Source: Evernia prunastri
Lineage: Eukaryota; Ascomycota; Lecanoromycetes; Lecanorales; Parmeliaceae
NCBI GenBank assembly: GCA_003184365.1
Contig: NKYR01000105.1
Location: 81,102 to 145,101, forward strand
Length of the DNA: 64,000 nt
Reading direction: 5' to 3'
Positions 45,107 through 56,592 of the stretch are shown here, in pieces. Numbering within the stretch: the first letter of the stretch is position 1; each line of letters opens with the position of its first letter. Below the pieces are notes generated by a model. That model searched no databases. It was not told where the DNA came from and saw only the letters and a list, made by a program, of their open reading frames with translations. Position numbers and translations under genes: made by a program.

Positions 45107-48100
45107 TCATTTCATAGAGGAAGGTCCAGACATGGTCGTCGAGGGGGCGAGACTCCCTTCTATTCTCCGCTTGGCTTCCTGTCTCTCCTCATGAGTAACA
45201 TTTTCTTCTTTCTTTCGCATGTCAGGCGCATGCTGGGACTGTTCGGGAGAATGACCGATAGACATGCCAACGCGGAGCTAGCCAAACGTCAGCATCGACG
45301 AAGATAAACCCAGATTTATTAGCAACCTACCAGAGTCTCCAAAGCCCCGTTCGAATTATCAATCAGGTCATCGTCGAACTGCATAGCACCAGGCTCGAAG
45401 AGAACCAAAATCGTACTACCCCCGAACTTGAAGTATCCCAACTCTTCAGCTCGATGAACCTCCTCTCCGGGTTTCCTTGTGATGACCGTGCTACCGACCA
45501 TCATGGCACCCACGCAGATGATCATCACTCTACCGTGGGAGACGGAATCGATCGGTACCACGACTCGGATATTCTCGCTATACACATCCAGAGCGGATCT
45601 TATAGCCATCGGATTGACTGTATAATATTCTCCGTCAATCAACTTGGGTTTACCCATAGTTCCGTCTACCGGTATGTGGAAACGGTGATAATCTTGGGGA
45701 GCAAGCCTAAAGATACCCAAAGCACCATTGGTATATCGCTTTGCATCCTGTGGGTAAGCGTTCCCCAGAAGCCGCTGGACAGAGAATTCTCGGCCTTTGA
45801 CCCATATCTTGGTGGCAGCGTCCAAGTTGTTGAATACCACAGACCGACAATCTGCAGGCGACACTATGATCTTGGGATTCTTGGGAGCCGAGCATGGCCT
45901 TGCATCTGGCTTCAACTGTCGGTAAAAGAATTCGTTGAAGTTTTTGAATTCTTCGATTGGCTTGTGGACTTCTGACATATCGAGTTGATGGAAGTTGACA
46001 AAGCTCTGGATCTCTCGAGCCGAAGCTGGATCATCGTATTTTCTCCCTTGCTTGAAACTCATCGACCTGAGCATCTTTCGGACTGTTATTTGTCAGTATA
46101 CTCCGTTTCTCTTTGAGTTTGAAACTTACTTCGTTTCTTCTCCATCTCTCTGCTCTTCAAACCCTTGTACAGCAGACGGATCCCAATACGAACATATACG
46201 CTCATTCTCTCCTCATTGATTTGCCCTGTCATTCGGTCCTGGACCAAGATATTGGCTGAATTAGCACCCAGCTTGTAGCCACCGTATGAGATCTTAGTGA
46301 TGACCTTCGAATACCACTTGCGTTGTGCTTGACTCGAGGTGACGAAGCCTGCCATGACGATGTTGTTCACTTGCCTCCAGTCTTGACTTGCGCAGGTGGC
46401 GATATGAGTGATTATATCAGCGTCAGACTTCTTATTCAGTCTCGGTTGATGACATAATGGGCATTCGCGGATTTCGACAACATGCTCTTCGCCTCGCTCG
46501 TCGACGAGGTCATTCTCTTCGATCAAGTCTCCCGATTCTCCCGCTGACCCAATATGATCCTGAGAGATGGCAGGAAGGGCGGAGCGGTCTGCATTCTTAT
46601 TTAGAGGCTCTTTGGCGATGCCCTCCATAGCAGGCATATCGTTATCATCACTCCCCACATCTTCTCCATTGCTTTGTGTAGTGAAGTGTGCATGATCCAT
46701 GTAGCCTCTCATGGTATCACCCCAAGTCTTCCTTCGTATCGGCTGATGTAGCTGATCCTCCAGAGCTATGACAGCCTGGTCATAGGTCAACACGGGATCG
46801 GACGAATCGCTCGTATCTGAAAACCTTTCGAAGAAATGATCGATGGTTGACTCTTTTAAGGTCGAACCTAAAGTGTCAAGCATGGTCGTTAATTCCACTT
46901 TACTAAGCCTCGAGTTCTCGTCCGAGTCGTATTGCTTGAGCATTGCGCGCCAAAACTGCTGTCGCAACGCGGGGTATGGGAGATACTTTGCTTTGACGAA
47001 CAGCTGAGGACTATGTTTGTCTTCCCAACGCTCTTTGTTCTTTAGAACGAGAGGAAGGGTATAGAATTTCATTGACGGGTCATCACTCTGGCTTGTATGT
47101 TCCTCTCCTGCTTCGTGGGGAGCGTCTGGTGTTACTGGTGTGAGAAGATTCCAGTCACTTTGACCACTCGCTGAAATGGGTGGCGAATCTGGCTGTGCGC
47201 TCCCACTAATAGAAGCCTGAGAACTTTTGGATATAAGATTCGGCTTGCTGAGTTTGTTTAAGCTTGATGCTGAGGAAGTCCTCGACAATGGTAGCCTGAA
47301 TCTCGAATGCTTGGGCGTTGGTAACGCCAATGAGGGATCTGGAGGTTCTGGCAGGCTGTAGAGGCCTGTCTCGGGATCTGCCTCTGGAGCGACGGATGTG
47401 ACGTTTGAAAGAGGAAAATTGGCGGTGCCGACGAAATCATTGCCGGACAACTTGTCTCGATCGACGACGGAAAAGCTCATGGAATAATTTTGCTCGTGCC
47501 GCATGACTTGGAAGACCATTTTCTCGTCGTATACCGGATTCAAATTATGCCGGATGACCCGAGTCCTGTATGTTTTCCTGCCTAAGGAAGCTACCACGAA
47601 TGGATCCATGTCGAATGATGTCCTCGTCACTTTTAAAATGGTCAGCAGGATTGAGAGAGAAAACGCTTACTGTCCGCTTACTGTTTCGTTCTGGAGGGAG
47701 ATCCGTGATCTTGCATATTTCGAGAAAGACGATGCCCACAACGTCAGTACCTCCGGTAAACTCGTATGCTCTGGCCTTTGCTCTTTTCTTTAGTCGTTTC
47801 ATCCTAAGTCTCCGCTTGCGCTTCTCTTTTTCCGCTCCCGCCGGCTTTGTGGGATCGTCAGTCTCGTCAGATGTTTCAGGATTCTTTTCATCGATCTCGT
47901 CCTCGTCGTCATCTTCGTCTTCGAGTTCTAGGCTGTCCAGTCTGGATAGGTCTTCGTCCCCATCACTTTCATCCTCCGGACTCATGGTGACCAGCGCCGC
48001 AAGTTTTTGAAGGACATCTTGAGGGCGTGCGGACAAGTCCGAAAGGTCTACAAGCGAGAATTGCAGCTGGACCTCGCCAGATATCTTCCCGCCCTTCTTT

Positions 48101-48719
48101 CTTCCCCCTTTTCGTCTTGACTCCAGTGTGTACCAGCGAGGCTGTGGAAAGTCAACTGGAGATCTGCAGCCGCTTCAAAGGTGGCTCACCTCTTGCACTG
48201 TCTGGCCATTGGCAAAAATATCCTCAATGACGACGTCAAATTCGCCGAGGTAGTCCTTGCCAAATCGATCTCTGTCCCAGCACACGGCCTCCAGCAACAC
48301 GCTCTGAATGCCATCGATGGGAAGATCGAAGCAGACGTTCCATTCTGGATTGAGATTCTTGCTGACGGTAGGAGTAGACTGTTTGGCGTCTCCAAGGTTT
48401 ACAACAAGGTACTATTGTCATCAGCCAAGCCCGTACTCATAAAGATGTTTGTGTGTCATAAGCACTCACAGGATCACTGGTGCCACTCTTGTCTTTTGCT
48501 GCCAAGTTCCTTGCCTTAAACGTGCAGCCATTAGATTCTTGAATGGTAACGATTGATAAGGGGTAGCCTACGTACTCTCAAGACTTTGGTCCTAAGGACC
48601 AAGCCCTTCGTTTCCGTGGGAGTTCGCATGGGACTTGTGCCCCTGCTGTCAGGTTGACTGGTTACTCCGTTTTTGCCATTGTAGCTCTTGAGACGACTTG
48701 GTAAGCCGATACGGACCAT
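45107..48719 (-). CDS. PSD2: Phosphatidylserine decarboxylase, Psd2 type with C2 domains
   Basis: A pyruvoyl enzyme of Golgi/endosomal membranes that converts phosphatidylserine to phosphatidylethanolamine. Seven exons read 48719-48576, 48514-48470, 48411-48190, 48141-47682, 47629-46130, 46082-45331 and 45277-45107, 1097 residues. The first C2 domain (about 45-140) contains ARNLAAKDKSGTSDPYLVV. An acidic linker and a KR-rich segment precede a second C2 domain (from about 268) with TDVVGIVFLEICKITDLPPE. An EF-hand-like loop (YDSDENSRLSKVEL, about 524-537) and a Cys/His motif (CPLCHQPRLNKKSDADIITH, then IATC) follow. The catalytic domain shows DYHRFHIPVDG (His near 923) and the self-cleavage site FGGST near 1010-1014, the Psd2 form of LGST. 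The last exon restores the conserved ETLLRVGMSIG tail. Every expected active-site element is present. Confidence 0.94.
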
Positions 48720-49160
48720 AGTGTGTAAAGAGAACGTCGAGCCCTAGGTACGGCTAAGTAATTCTAGGCGTCAGATTCCGCGATGTTGCCAAGCCGGCTG
48801 TCGTTGAGATGGTGTCAAGAAGTCCTGGGATGCTGCGGGGAACGCCCCTCATATGGTAGGAAGCCGGCCGTAGAGATTGAAATAGATATCTGGAGGTGGT
48901 AAAAGAGGCAAATTCAACGGAACAAGTACCGGGCTTGGAGAATCAAATACGTAGTCAATATAGCTTCACATGAAGGATGAACTTCTAATATATGTCTCCA
49001 AAAGGGGCTGCTCACAGGGTGGGGGCACCTGAGCTTCACTTTCAAGTTTCAACTGCGGGCGCGGGAAGAGCCGTCCGGGGCGTTTTGAGATTTGTCCAAG
49101 GTGTCCGCTGTACTTGATCGTCTTCCTATCCTCGTGTCTCCATTGACTTACCCTACAATC
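48720..49160. promoter_or_regulatory. Shared divergent promoter region, PSD2 and epsilon-COP
   Basis: A 441-bp region separates two start codons facing away from each other. It must hold both promoters. No binding site is assigned with confidence. Confidence 0.5.
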
Positions 49161-50235
49161 ATGGATCCGTTCTCAACAGAAGGGGGTGAGCCTACGTTCA
49201 AAAGGAGCATTGAGCAGGCCCACTACTAACGACTCAACAGAGCTACTCAACATTCATAATGCCTTTCATCAAGGACAGTACCAAACTGTCCTCGATTTCG
49301 ACACCTCTTCTCTCTCCCCCGAAAACCGAACTCCAGCTCGAGTGCTTCAGCTGCGAGCTCAGATCGCTGCTGGTCAAGTCAAGGAAGTCCTTGCGAGTAT
49401 AGGGAAAGAGGGCAATGCCCCAGACTTCGCTGCCGTGAAGGCATTCGCGCAATACTCATCAGGCAGCACTTCCAGTGCTGTTTCCGAGATCGAGACCCTG
49501 GCAGAGGCGGATTCAGAAAACACAACGGTGCAATTGCTCGGTGGAACAGTCCTGCAGGCTGCAGGGAAAACGGAGGAAGCTCTGTCGCTATTGAGCAAGC
49601 ATCAGGGAAGCCTTGAAGCGTACGCAATCCAACCCTGTCCATACCTCCTGCATACGCGCGCAAATGCTAAAAGGGTCTTGTTGCACAGGATAGCTCTCAT
49701 CGTTCAGATACATCTCCAGCAAAACAGGACAGATCTCGCCCTCAAGGAAGTCCAAGCAGCACGCAAGTGGGCCCAGGATAGCCTACTTGTGAATATAGCC
49801 GAATCATGGGTTGGTCTACGCATGGTACGTTACACATTACCGATGGGTACCCCGGGACAGCGAGGCTGACGATATATCTACTTGCAGGGCGGCGAGCGCT
49901 ACCAACAAGCCTTCTACGTCTTTGAAGAAATGGCCCAAGCGCCTTCCACCTCAGCAACCAAATCACTGGTTGGCCAAGCAGTTGCAGAGCTGCATCTGGG
50001 TCGATTACCAGAAGCCGAAGCGGCGCTGCAGCAGGCAGTACAGAAAGATTCAAATGATATGGAGGCTATTGCGAACTCGATCGTATTGAATGTGATCTCA
50101 GGCAAGGACACGAGCGAGCATATATCGAGTTTGGAGGGTATAGCGCCCGAGCACCCATTTTTGGTCGACTTGCAAGAGAAGAGCTCGTTGTTTGATCAAG
50201 CGGCCGCGAAGTACTCTGCGAAGGTAGCTTCATGA
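49161..50235 (+). CDS. SEC28: Coatomer subunit epsilon (epsilon-COP)
   Basis: A subunit of the COPI coat that stabilises alpha-COP during Golgi-to-ER vesicle transport. Four exons read 49161-49185, 49241-49619, 49689-49824 and 49888-50235, 295 residues. The short first exon (MDPFSTEG) splices through GTGAGC and an ideal CTAAC branch/CAACAG acceptor. The body is a TPR-like helical solenoid with ELLNIHNAFHQGQYQTVLDF, IALIVQIHLQQNRTDLALKE, AQDSLLVNIAESWVGLRMGG and YQQAFYVFEEMAQAPSTSAT, all typical of this family. The second intron (69 nt) is a multiple of three and has no stop, so an unspliced reading would add 23 residues (TANAKR-type insert). I removed it because the family continues directly from GSLEA to IALIVQ. 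Confidence 0.94.
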
Positions 50236-52388
50236 TGAAAGACACTGGGTAAAAGCAAGGCGTTGGGAGTTCACAAATAGATTTATCGATGAACAAGACT
50301 TCGGACATGGAAGGCAGCCTGTCAGGACCAAACCCTCTATACTCCGTACTAATGTGACAACAAACTGGGAGGAGAGCATGCGTTGTTTCCTACTTTCTCT
50401 ACAACTATCGTTCCCCTCTTCCGTCCTCAAGCCACTTCAGATCTTCCTTTTCTGCTCTGCAGCTACCCGTCATGAGTGGAGCGTCTCGCATTCTATGTTA
50501 CTGACGATCGTCAACGGTAACAAATTCCTGTCAGACAGAAAGTTTGGGACAAAGTACGGAACACCAGGTGTCGACAGAACTTTGAATGTCATTCAATCCT
50601 CGGTTAACATAGTCCAGAGACCCTGTCGGAAAGATGGGTGATTCTAGATATGAGTCCTCTGATTCTTGGGAAGACCATTAATACGCATGTACTCAGTCCG
50701 ATCTGCTTCTGCTCACCATTTGCAGATTTTCCCTTCCCTTCCCTTCCCTTCCCGTTTGTCGTAAAGCTTGTCCTACCGTTGTATCACATATCATTATTGT
50801 CACAAACCTAGCTGTCTAGGTAATCAGACTATTAGTTACACTGGCAGAAAGGTAGTAGCGACCCCGCACGCTACACGCCTAAGTTCCTAACTTGCTCTAG
50901 AATCCACGTCATCCGACATCGTTCTCGAAATCGAGTGAAGAGGCACAGAAAGCAAAATGACAAGACTTCCATTCACCAGATTAATATTGTCGTACGCTTT
51001 AGGCTCTTGTCTAAACAAGAAAGACTGGAGCAACGTGACAGGGTCAGCTGATGATAGGGAGACATACTGGTTTCAACGCTCTTGAAAAAGAAGGTACAAG
51101 ACCGTTATGCTGACACGAAGTCGGGCTCGCTTCCCATACTAGCTACCTATCTAGAACTTCTACAGTTGGATTTCGCTCGCCGCTTCCTTCGAGCCGTATC
51201 TACAGGCCCCCAATTTCGCCAGTTCAACCTTGTTACGTCTTAGATGACAATCGGTTGACGAGTGGTGTTCATCGCACCAAGCTCTCGTTCTATTGGCATC
51301 GCAGATAGTTGGTGAGGTGATGAGCTTCTTTGTGCCGATGCCGTAAAACGCTCGATACATAGCGATGTTCCAAGTCGATGCTTTGCGCCGATTATCAGGG
51401 AGCATGTACTGTCGTCATTGGGCGCAAAGTCTCCTCGATTAGCATGAAACGCTCTAATTGTTGGCCTCGATATCTCCACGCAAAAAGCGACGATGGAACG
51501 AATCATCGGCTGAGACGCCTTACTTCCCGCCGTATCCTGACTTCGATCACCCGTCTTTAACACCATCCGAGGCTGACAAGCCCAAGCAAAATTTGTTGCT
51601 TTGGGTAAGCCTTGTGCAGAACCATGACCGCACAGGCCGAAGAGACTAATTAGAAGCCAAATTGAGACGACTCACGATGATGGACCGTCAATATTTTCCG
51701 AGCAATCAAGTCTATCGAATAACACTCACGAGGTTCGGGATACAAATGCAAATGGCGATTCACCAACGAAACGGAACGGATTAATGAGTGGACCGAGATA
51801 CCGTACCTGAATCGCTGAGGGGTAAACCAAGACGTGGTTTCCGCTTACTGCCCGTCCGCGTGCAGGGTCCTTGCCCGGGGAATATCCCAATGTTCCCATG
51901 CCTCCCGGCTGCATTTGCTAAAATAGGCGAGGCTTATTTTTTCATTGCACACGATACCTAACCATCTGCAGAACTTGGTTTTCCAGAGCTTTTTCTGAGA
52001 GATCTCTTTTTGGACTTCGGAGACCATCAAAACTGAGAAGAAGGCACCTCGGCACTCAATACGGTAGCTTGAAGTGGTCGAGAAGCTTTCATCCTAGATC
52101 TACGCTCTACGATCCTAGGCCAACTGAAAGGTTCGCTAGTGCCAGTAGCGAGGTCGCATTGAATACAACGGCGCAAGCTGTATGACAGTAGTCTCATATC
52201 CTACACAAAGTTTCTTATATACCCCCCTCGCCGTCGATATCCCTCATCTGCAACTACAATTTCCGTGGAGGTGCTCATACTTTCCTCTCTATATGACTGC
52301 ATTTCGCCTGGATTAAGCGTACGAACTACCAATGAGTTTCTCTCCTTATTGATTCAATTTTATCTTCGTTATCTGTTTTAAGCGACCA
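50236..52388. other. Intergenic between epsilon-COP and permease
   Basis: About 2.15 kb with no supported gene. A TTCCC pentanucleotide repeat lies at 50727-50753. Short minus-strand frames at 51.2-51.6 kb have no domains. The right end is the permease promoter. Confidence 0.45.
50727..50753. repeat. (TTCCC)n microsatellite
   Basis: About five tandem TTCCC units. Confidence 0.85.
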
Positions 52389-54315
52389 ATGCATGTTCCC
52401 AATCTACTGCGAACGATGCCGGAAAAAGACTCGTATGAAATGATGGAGTTTGAGAAGACAAGAACCGAATCTGCGCACTACGATGACCCTTCGACGATGT
52501 ATGATGATCCGCACAGGAATACCGCAGAGCGGGGATTACAGCTTGACGAAGCGGCGGACATGTATGGCGACGTTGAGACTGCTGAAGAACATGGCTATGT
52601 GACTCGCGGGTACGATAATAAAGCGTTGAGCAATTGTTTTGCTGTGTTGACCATCGCTCTAGCCTCAAATCGCGTCACATACAATTTATCGCCCTTGGTG
52701 GAACAATCGGTACAGGTCTGTTCCTCGGTATCGGCCGAGCCTTTACCACAGCTGGACCTCTGAGCCTTCTCCTTGGTTATACCTTTACTGGCGCCGCTAT
52801 CTACGCTATGATGCAGTCCCTTGGTGAAATGAGTACATGGTTACCGCTACCTGGTGCTATTCCCCAATTTTGCGCTAGATACGTGGATGGGGCAATGGGT
52901 TTCGCCGTAGGATGGAACGTAAGTCTACAATACCAACATGCAAGTCCTACAGGAGCCTGACAAGCATGTGCAGAACTGGTATTCAAATTCCCTAATCCTC
53001 TGTGCGGAAATCTCGGCAGCCGCCGTTGTAATACAATTCTGGAACGGAGCTGTGGACATTAACGTAGCAGCCTGGATCTCTATAGTCATCGTTGTGGTCG
53101 TGGCCCTGAACATATTTGCCGTCTCCATCTACGGTGAAGCCGAATTTGTCTTTGCGAGTGTCAAGATCGTCACGATCGTTGGACTCATCATCTTTGCCTT
53201 CATCATCGACCTTGGCGGAGGGCCAACGCGTGACCGACTCGGCTTTCGCTACTGGAAGGATCCTGGGGCCATGAAACCATTTGTTGCCGACGGCAACACA
53301 GGCCGTTTCCTCGGTCTTTTTTCGACATTGGTCAATGCGGCCTATTCATACGGTGGGGTCGAAATGGTAGCAGTGGCCGCAGGAGAATCCGAGAACCCAA
53401 GGCGCAACATACCAAAAGCTGTTCGACGTGTATTTTGGCGTATCTTATTCTTCTATGTCCTTGGCTCACTTGCTATTGGTGTCCTTATCCCGTACAACGA
53501 GTCACGACTTTTGGACGCTATTCACAGCAATTCCCCTGGGGGAGCTGCTTCACCATGGGTTATTGCCATCTACCGCGCCAGCGTGCCTGTTCTACCGTCA
53601 ATCGTCAATGCTGTCATTCTCACCGCAGCAACCTCATCCGCCAATGCATTCCTATACACGGGATCCCGATATCTCTACGCACTTGCCCAGAACGGCCAAG
53701 CGCCAAGATTTCTACTCACATGCTCTAAGAGGTAAGTCAAAATGCCAATCCTCGGATTGTCGCCAGCTCCGCTAACCTCCGGTGACCAGGGGCGTTCCAT
53801 ACTGGTGCATCGGCATTACCGCCTTAATTTCTCTGCTGACTTACATGTCTTGTTCCGCTGGCTCGCAAGTCGTCTTCCAATGGTTCCAAAATCTTACAGC
53901 AATCACCGCCATCTTGACCTGGATGTCCGTCTCGGTCGCGTACATCAGGTTCCATAGCGCTCTGCGCGCTCAGGGAATCAGCCGAGACTCACTCGTCTTC
54001 AAATCTCGCTTCCAACCCTACACCGCCTGGTTTTCCCTCTGCTTCTTTGCCATAATTATCCTATTCAATGGTTTCTACACCTTTCCCAGCAAAACCAAAA
54101 AATTCGATTACAGCAACTTCATTACCGCATATATAGGTCTACCGATATATACCGGGCTGTATCTGTTCTGGAAGGTCTTCAAGCGGACACGGTGGGTCAA
54201 GTCCGAAGAAGCGGACATTCAAACCGGGAAGGCGGCACTGGACGCAGCGGATGCGCACTGGCCGGAGCGGAAAGCCAAGAATTGGTGGGAGAAGATCTGG
54301 TTCTTTATTGCATAG
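52389..54315 (+). CDS. Amino-acid permease, YAT family
   Basis: A plasma-membrane proton symporter for amino acids; the exact substrate cannot be read from sequence. Four exons read 52389-52609, 52663-52918, 52974-53731 and 53790-54315, 586 residues with the first ATG. An alternative start at 52416 (MPEKDSYEMMEF) would remove nine residues. An acidic cytosolic N-terminus of about 75 residues leads into the family signature RGLKSRHIQFIALGGTIGTG in transmembrane helix 1, created by the first splice. Further hallmarks are GEMSTWLPLPGAIPQFCARY, the charged loop GESENPRRNIPKAVRRVFWR and SSANAFLYTGSRYLYALAQN. About twelve membrane segments are visible. The C-terminal tail is charged and Trp-rich (NWWEKIWFFIA). 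Confidence 0.93.
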
Positions 54316-54778
54316 GCTGAGGATGATGGATATCTGCTGCATGGCTTGCGTTGCTTTTCATTGTCATTCAGGCGCGTATCGGAACCTTCCTATAAAGAAT
54401 ACTCACTGTACATACTCAGCAAGTTGCAAAGGTTAATGTAAGGCCCAGTATGTACATAGTCAGCTCCTTCGGAGTCATTCCCATCAGGGTGTCAATACCC
54501 TGGTCTCCTCCAAAAAGGAGAAACTGTATATCGAGTACGAGATATGTTGACCGAGTGCATTCAATAGCCTCCGTAAAATTTGTAGATTGCATGCGAAGGA
54601 ATGTCCTCTCATGGATGAGGCGTACTCGTAGAACAGTTTAATTGTTTGGCTCGTCACCCACCCGAGAACGCAAGCGAGAGCTGATGCCCACAAACTTTTC
54701 CCGACGAGCTGTGATCCAAAGAATTCGACACCACCGCAACCAACAGCTCGACAACGGCAACAAGACACAACCGTCGAG
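54316..54778. other. Intergenic, RPL5 promoter
   Basis: About 460 bp between the permease stop codon and the RPL5 start. It carries the permease 3' UTR and the RPL5 promoter. The 60 bp before the ATG are A/C-rich, as in highly expressed fungal genes. Confidence 0.5.
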
Positions 54779-55861
54779 ATGGTAAGTCTTACGATCGAGC
54801 TCCCGGCAGTACTCCAATGAGTGGAGATGAGTCCCTGCAAGATGCTTCGGTATGGAATCTGAAGCGCAAATTGCTGACTCCGGGTCGTGACAGCCTTTCA
54901 CCAAGCTGGTCAAGAATAGCGCCTATTATAGGTAAGTATCATTGATGGCATTTCCTCTACGATAGCTAGCTACTGACTGCAGCACAGCCGCTACCAAACC
55001 AAGTACAAGCGTCGTAGAGCAGGAAAGACTGATTACTACGCTCGCAAGCGTCTCATCACTCAGGCTAAGAACAAATACAACGCTCCCAAATACCGCCTCG
55101 TTGTCCGCTTCACGAACAAAGATATTGTCTGCCAGATTTTCACCTCCGAGATTACGGGCGACAAGGTATTTTGCGCCGCCTACGCACACGAGCTCAAGCG
55201 CTATGGAGTCAAGCACGGCCTCACCAACTGGGCAGCCGCCTACTGCGTCGGACTTCTGATCGCCCGTCGCGCTCTCTCGAAGCTCGAACTCGCTGATACG
55301 TTCACTGGTGTTGAAGAGGCGGATGGCGAATACAAGCTTACGGAAGTTGCCGAACATGAAGGCGAGGACCGTCGCCCATTCAAGTGCTTTCTCGATGTTG
55401 GCCTCGCTCGTACCTCTACTGGTGCCAAGGTCTTCGGGGCTCTGAAAGGAGCATCAGACGGCGGCATCTTCATTCCCCACTCCGAAAATCGATTCCCTGG
55501 GTACGACATCGAAACCAAAGAGCTCGACGCCGAAACTCTACGCAAATACATCTTCGGCGGCCACGTAGCAGAGTACATGGAGACCCTCGCCGATGACGAC
55601 GAGGAGCGCTACAAGTCGCAGTTCCAAGGCTACATTGATGACGAGATCGAGGCTGATGGGCTTGAGGAGATGTACCAGGAGGCCCATAAGGCTATTCGGG
55701 AGGATCCTTTCTTGAAGGATGAGGAGGAAGGAGAGGGAGAGAAGAAGTCGAAGGATGAGTGGAAGGCGGAGAGCAAGAAGCACAAGTTGCCGAAGATGAG
55801 CTATGAGCAGAAGCAGGAGAGGGTCAAGGAGAAGATTGGGAAGGTCAAGGAGTCCATGTGA
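54779..55861 (+). CDS. RPL5: 60S ribosomal protein L5 (uL18)
   Basis: It binds 5S rRNA and joins the central protuberance of the 60S subunit. Three exons read 54779-54781, 54894-54931 and 54988-55861, 304 residues. Exon 1 is just the ATG, followed at once by a GTAAGT intron of 112 nt; exon 2 is 38 nt (PFTKLVKNSAYYS). The joined N-terminus MPFTKLVKNSAYYSRYQTKY matches eukaryotic L5. NKYNAPKYRLVVRFTNKDIV, then YAHELKRYGVKHGLTNWAAA, CFLDVGLARTSTGAKVFGAL and HSENRFPGYDIETKELDAET are diagnostic. The C-terminal third is Glu/Lys-rich, as usual for the family. Early introns are common in fungal ribosomal protein genes. Confidence 0.96.
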
Positions 55862-56592
55862 AAGCATGCCAGATGGCGTTTGCATATGCCATCAAGCAGA
55901 TAGAGCTAGAACAACGAGCTGGCGATGAATCTCCATGCCAGCTGACAGAAAGGCTCCAAGCACATTCTTATCCCGAATCGGACATCATGATTCCCTGTCC
56001 TTATGTCCTACCCGTTCTTGTTCCGTGCTCTTTTGACGATCATCCATCAGGTCTCCGTATATTCCTTCTATCATTTTGAAGTTCATGCTTTCCACATGTC
56101 ACGGCGCCAAGCCTTCTTGTTCTCCACATCCTCAGAGGATTAACAATGGACCAGCACACAGCGTGTACTTGAACCTACACTTCCTCAATTTCGAGATCCC
56201 GGACGTCTTCCTTGCAGCAGCAGAATGACCTGGAAGTTACACATCTGGGAACCACCATATTTTCTATTGGACGGATACCCTCGGTAGCCGATACCGTAAT
56301 CACTTGACAATACGGGTAAGTATGGTACCTTGAATGATCGTGCGTGTGAAGTAAGCAGATTTTATCTGTCGACAGACGCTCGTATTTACAAAAAAGTGGC
56401 AGCGCTCGCTGAAGAAAATCTTGATAATCATGGAAATGATTACAGTCGACAACACCCCCAGTTCGCCTCGATTGGCTTCCTCGGAGTGACCCCGCACATC
56501 GCTATGCTGGGCGCATGTCCAGAAGTGGCACACTGACCTTGACATATCAAAGCGGCCCTCGAACGCCTGGTGAAAGCTCATACCGATCTAAT
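55862..56592. other. Intergenic between RPL5 and LRR gene
   Basis: About 730 bp holding the RPL5 3' UTR and the promoter of the next gene. No other feature was seen. Confidence 0.5.

Noticed and set aside
42696..56592. Possible lipid/traffic gene cluster (PSD2, SEC28, permease)
   Set aside because: Functions are unrelated to one metabolic product, and adjacency of housekeeping genes is normal in fungi.
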